From JAGLCW01 sp964427915 (lineage in GTDB: Bacteria; Caldisericota; Caldisericia; UBA6126): DNA of 6,388 nucleotides. Position 1 is the first letter of the stretch, and every line of letters starts with the position of its first letter. The stretch spans positions 1 to 6,388 of the forward strand of contig CAYRWA010000007.1 in assembly GCA_964427915.1 (NCBI GenBank). Reading direction: 5' to 3'. A program made the position numbers and the translations under genes. The notes under the pieces were generated by a model, which had not been told where the DNA came from, made no database searches, and worked only from the letters and a program-made list of their open reading frames with translations. Positions 5,055 to 6,388 of this stretch are shown here, in pieces.

Positions 5055-6244
5055 AATGCCTTCTTTGCAAAAGCGGAAGCTGGAGGTTCCTTCATTGCTA
5101 AATAGAGGGGATACAAGCAAGCAAGGATGGTGACACTAATCGTGATTACAAAAGCAACCACGATATCATAGAAAGCCAGATGAAAGATAGAACCTGCTTG
5201 GTTCAAAGGTAAAAAGAACTGCACTATATATTCATATAGCGGAATGCAAATGTAAGTGATAAGTACTCCCAATCCTATACTCATAAAACCAAGCAGTATA
5301 CTTTGAAACAATATCCATAAGCTAATCTGCCCATTAGTAGCTCCAAATGCTTTAAGTACAACAATTTCTTTCATTTGGTCTGTCACACTAATTGTCATGG
5401 TGTTAGCGATCTGAATGAAGCTTGTAAGCATAGCAATCAGAAGAATTCCTAAGATAAGCCACTGCAACATTTTTATATACTCAAGAACCATTTGAAGCAA
5501 TTCATTCATTGTTATCACTTGAACATCTTCAATGGATTCTATCTGGGTGATCGTAGACTCAATGTAGGAAAAGTCCTTAACGGTGACTGAAATACTAGAT
5601 ATTGACCCTTGTTGTTGTAACAATTCTTGGGCGAGGGCTAAGGGGATGAAAATGGTGGAATCGTCTTGATTATCCATTGTAGGCAAAATGGCGAGAACTT
5701 CTACGAACTGATCTTGGGATCCTAGGGAAAGAAAGTCACCTTTATTTAGAGTCATACTTTCTGCTTTTTTGCTACCTACAATAACGTAAGCTTGAGAAGA
5801 ATAGAACTTTTCAAGATCAGTAGAAGAAATGTCTGACCAATTCTTTTTCATCTTTTCAACACCAGTAGAGACGCCTATAATACGGTCTAAATCTCCCTTC
5901 ACAGTATACGAAGGAATCATACCAGAAAGCATGGCATAGGAATGTTCAATAGTAGGTATTTCTCGGACTCGATTTAGGGTTTCGTCGGGTAGCTGTTTAG
6001 GAAGGATACCTCCCTGCAAAATGACAGAGGACGCTTCATACGGACACCCTTTGGGCATTGCAATGAGATGTGCACCAAAGTTGCTAATGCTCTTACTCAT
6101 GCTTTGTGTATAGCCTCTTCGCAGTCCAAAAAAGAACAGCAAAGACATCACAGCTAGACAGATGGAGAGAATTGAAAGCACAATTCTGCTTCTTTTCCTC
6201 CAAAGCGTTTTCCAAACAAAATGGAGAGAATGTAGTATATGCAT
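5051..6244 (-). CDS. FtsX/MacB-like ABC transporter permease with PKGCPYE motif (first of two)
   Basis: The 397-residue protein has the same plan as its neighbour: a basic N-terminus (WRKRSR), a first helix at about 21-41, an extracytoplasmic domain to about 255, then helices at about 259-283, 310-335 and 359-382. The FtsX-type loop is present as DQMKEIVVLKAFGATNGQ (289-306). MPKGCPYE (63-70) follows the first helix, and the next residues, VILQGG, mirror HILHGG in the second permease. It is the first gene of a three-gene operon and overlaps the next one by 4 bases. The ATG at 6244 is the first start available and begins the expected membrane-proximal region. No purine-rich ribosome site is visible: the 20 bases upstream are almost all T and A. 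The start is only 48 bp from the 3' end of tRNA-Glu on the same strand, so read-through or a leaderless start is possible. Confidence 0.9.
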   Translation of the reverse strand: MHILHSLHFVWKTLWRKRSRIVLSILSICLAVMSLLFFFGLRRGYTQSMSKSISNFGAHLIAMPKGCPYEASSVILQGGILPKQLPDETLNRVREIPTIEHSYAMLSGMIPSYTVKGDLDRIIGVSTGVEKMKKNWSDISSTDLEKFYSSQAYVIVGSKKAESMTLNKGDFLSLGSQDQFVEVLAILPTMDNQDDSTIFIPLALAQELLQQQGSISSISVTVKDFSYIESTITQIESIEDVQVITMNELLQMVLEYIKMLQWLILGILLIAMLTSFIQIANTMTISVTDQMKEIVVLKAFGATNGQISLWILFQSILLGFMSIGLGVLITYICIPLYEYIVQFFLPLNQAGSIFHLAFYDIVVAFVITISVTILACLYPLYLAMKEPPASAFAKKAL

Positions 6245-6292
6245 GTAAAAAGTATATAAAAAAAAGAAAGGTTGTGGGAAAAAAAGGAAAAG
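6245..6292 (-). other. T-rich spacer between tRNA-Glu and the ABC operon
   Basis: Read on the - strand, this 48-bp stretch has T runs of 7 (6285-6279) and 8 (6265-6258) and no GC-rich hairpin. TATACT (6256-6251) could be a -10 box 6 bases before the permease ATG, but no convincing -35 box lies 16-18 bp upstream. The T runs directly after the folded tRNA might act as a weak terminator. Whether the operon has its own promoter here or is read from the tRNA promoter is open. Confidence 0.4.
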
Positions 6293-6364
6293 CAGTCCCG
6301 AGGAGAATCGAACTCCTATTGCCGCCGTGAAAGGGCGGTGTACTAACCGTTATACGACGGGACC
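6293..6364 (-). tRNA. tRNA-Glu with anticodon UUC
   Basis: On the - strand the 72-base gene folds as a standard cloverleaf. The acceptor arm is GGTCCCG with CGGGACT (a G-T first pair), the D stem GTAT with GTAC, and the anticodon stem CCGCC with GGCGG around the loop CTTTCAC, whose anticodon TTC reads Glu codons. The T stem AGGAG with CTCCT encloses TTCGATT. The anticodon arm is the same as in E. coli tRNA-Glu. The discriminator is G (6293) and no CCA is encoded, so the end must be added by the CCA-adding enzyme. It supplies Glu-tRNA for translation and, in most bacteria, for haem synthesis by the C5 route. Its promoter lies outside the window or in the few bases beyond 6364. Confidence 0.95.
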
Positions 6365-6388
6365 GTGCATTCTGAGGCATGAAGGACT

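Noticed and set aside
6106..6330. Open frame on the + strand over the permease start and the tRNA
   Set aside because: It is antisense to a clear permease N-terminus and to the tRNA, and its lysine-rich composition comes from the A runs of the spacer.
6293..6364. tRNA-Glu as an integration attachment site
   Set aside because: No duplicate of the tRNA 3' end and no integrase gene is seen in the window.

Overview
The window is AT-rich (roughly 60% A+T by eye) bacterial chromosome with tightly packed genes. A lipoprotein signal peptide and an FtsX/MacB-type ABC transporter suggest a diderm (Gram-negative) cell wall. An Asn just before the probable lipidated Cys and a tRNA gene without an encoded CCA end would suit a spirochaete such as a Treponema relative. 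This taxonomic guess is weak and rests on those hints only.

Layout from left to right. Positions 2-271 hold the 3' end of a + strand gene for a cysteine-rich, probably surface or secreted protein of unknown function. It meets a - strand umuD-umuC operon (328-1919) at a shared bidirectional terminator. Divergent from umuDC is a + strand gene (2061-2705) for a two-domain repressor, with an XRE helix-turn-helix and a self-cleaving S24 (LexA/CI-type) domain. The 141-bp space between them carries two related palindromic operators and a promoter for each direction. A short lipoprotein gene (2750-3211) follows on the + strand. It converges, with a 3-bp gap, on a three-gene - strand ABC transporter operon (3215-6244: permease, permease, ATPase). 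That operon lies just downstream of a tRNA-Glu gene (6293-6364).

The most notable observation is a damage-response module with an unusual division of labour. The UmuD protein starts at the point where RecA-stimulated cleavage would normally leave UmuD', and it lacks both catalytic residues (Ser to Asn, Lys to Met). It looks like a UmuD' that needs no processing. The neighbouring repressor keeps an intact Cys-Gly cleavage site and Ser/Lys dyad, and one operator covers the -35 box of the umuD promoter. I infer that RecA-dependent control has moved from UmuD processing to cleavage of a dedicated local repressor, which then releases an already active polymerase V.

The second theme is the transporter. 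Both permeases carry the motif PKGCPYE just after the first membrane helix, and the adjacent lipoprotein carries a CX3C motif in a predicted OB-fold-like domain. Together they suggest an envelope system handling a metal or thiol-linked substrate, but the substrate cannot be read from the sequence.
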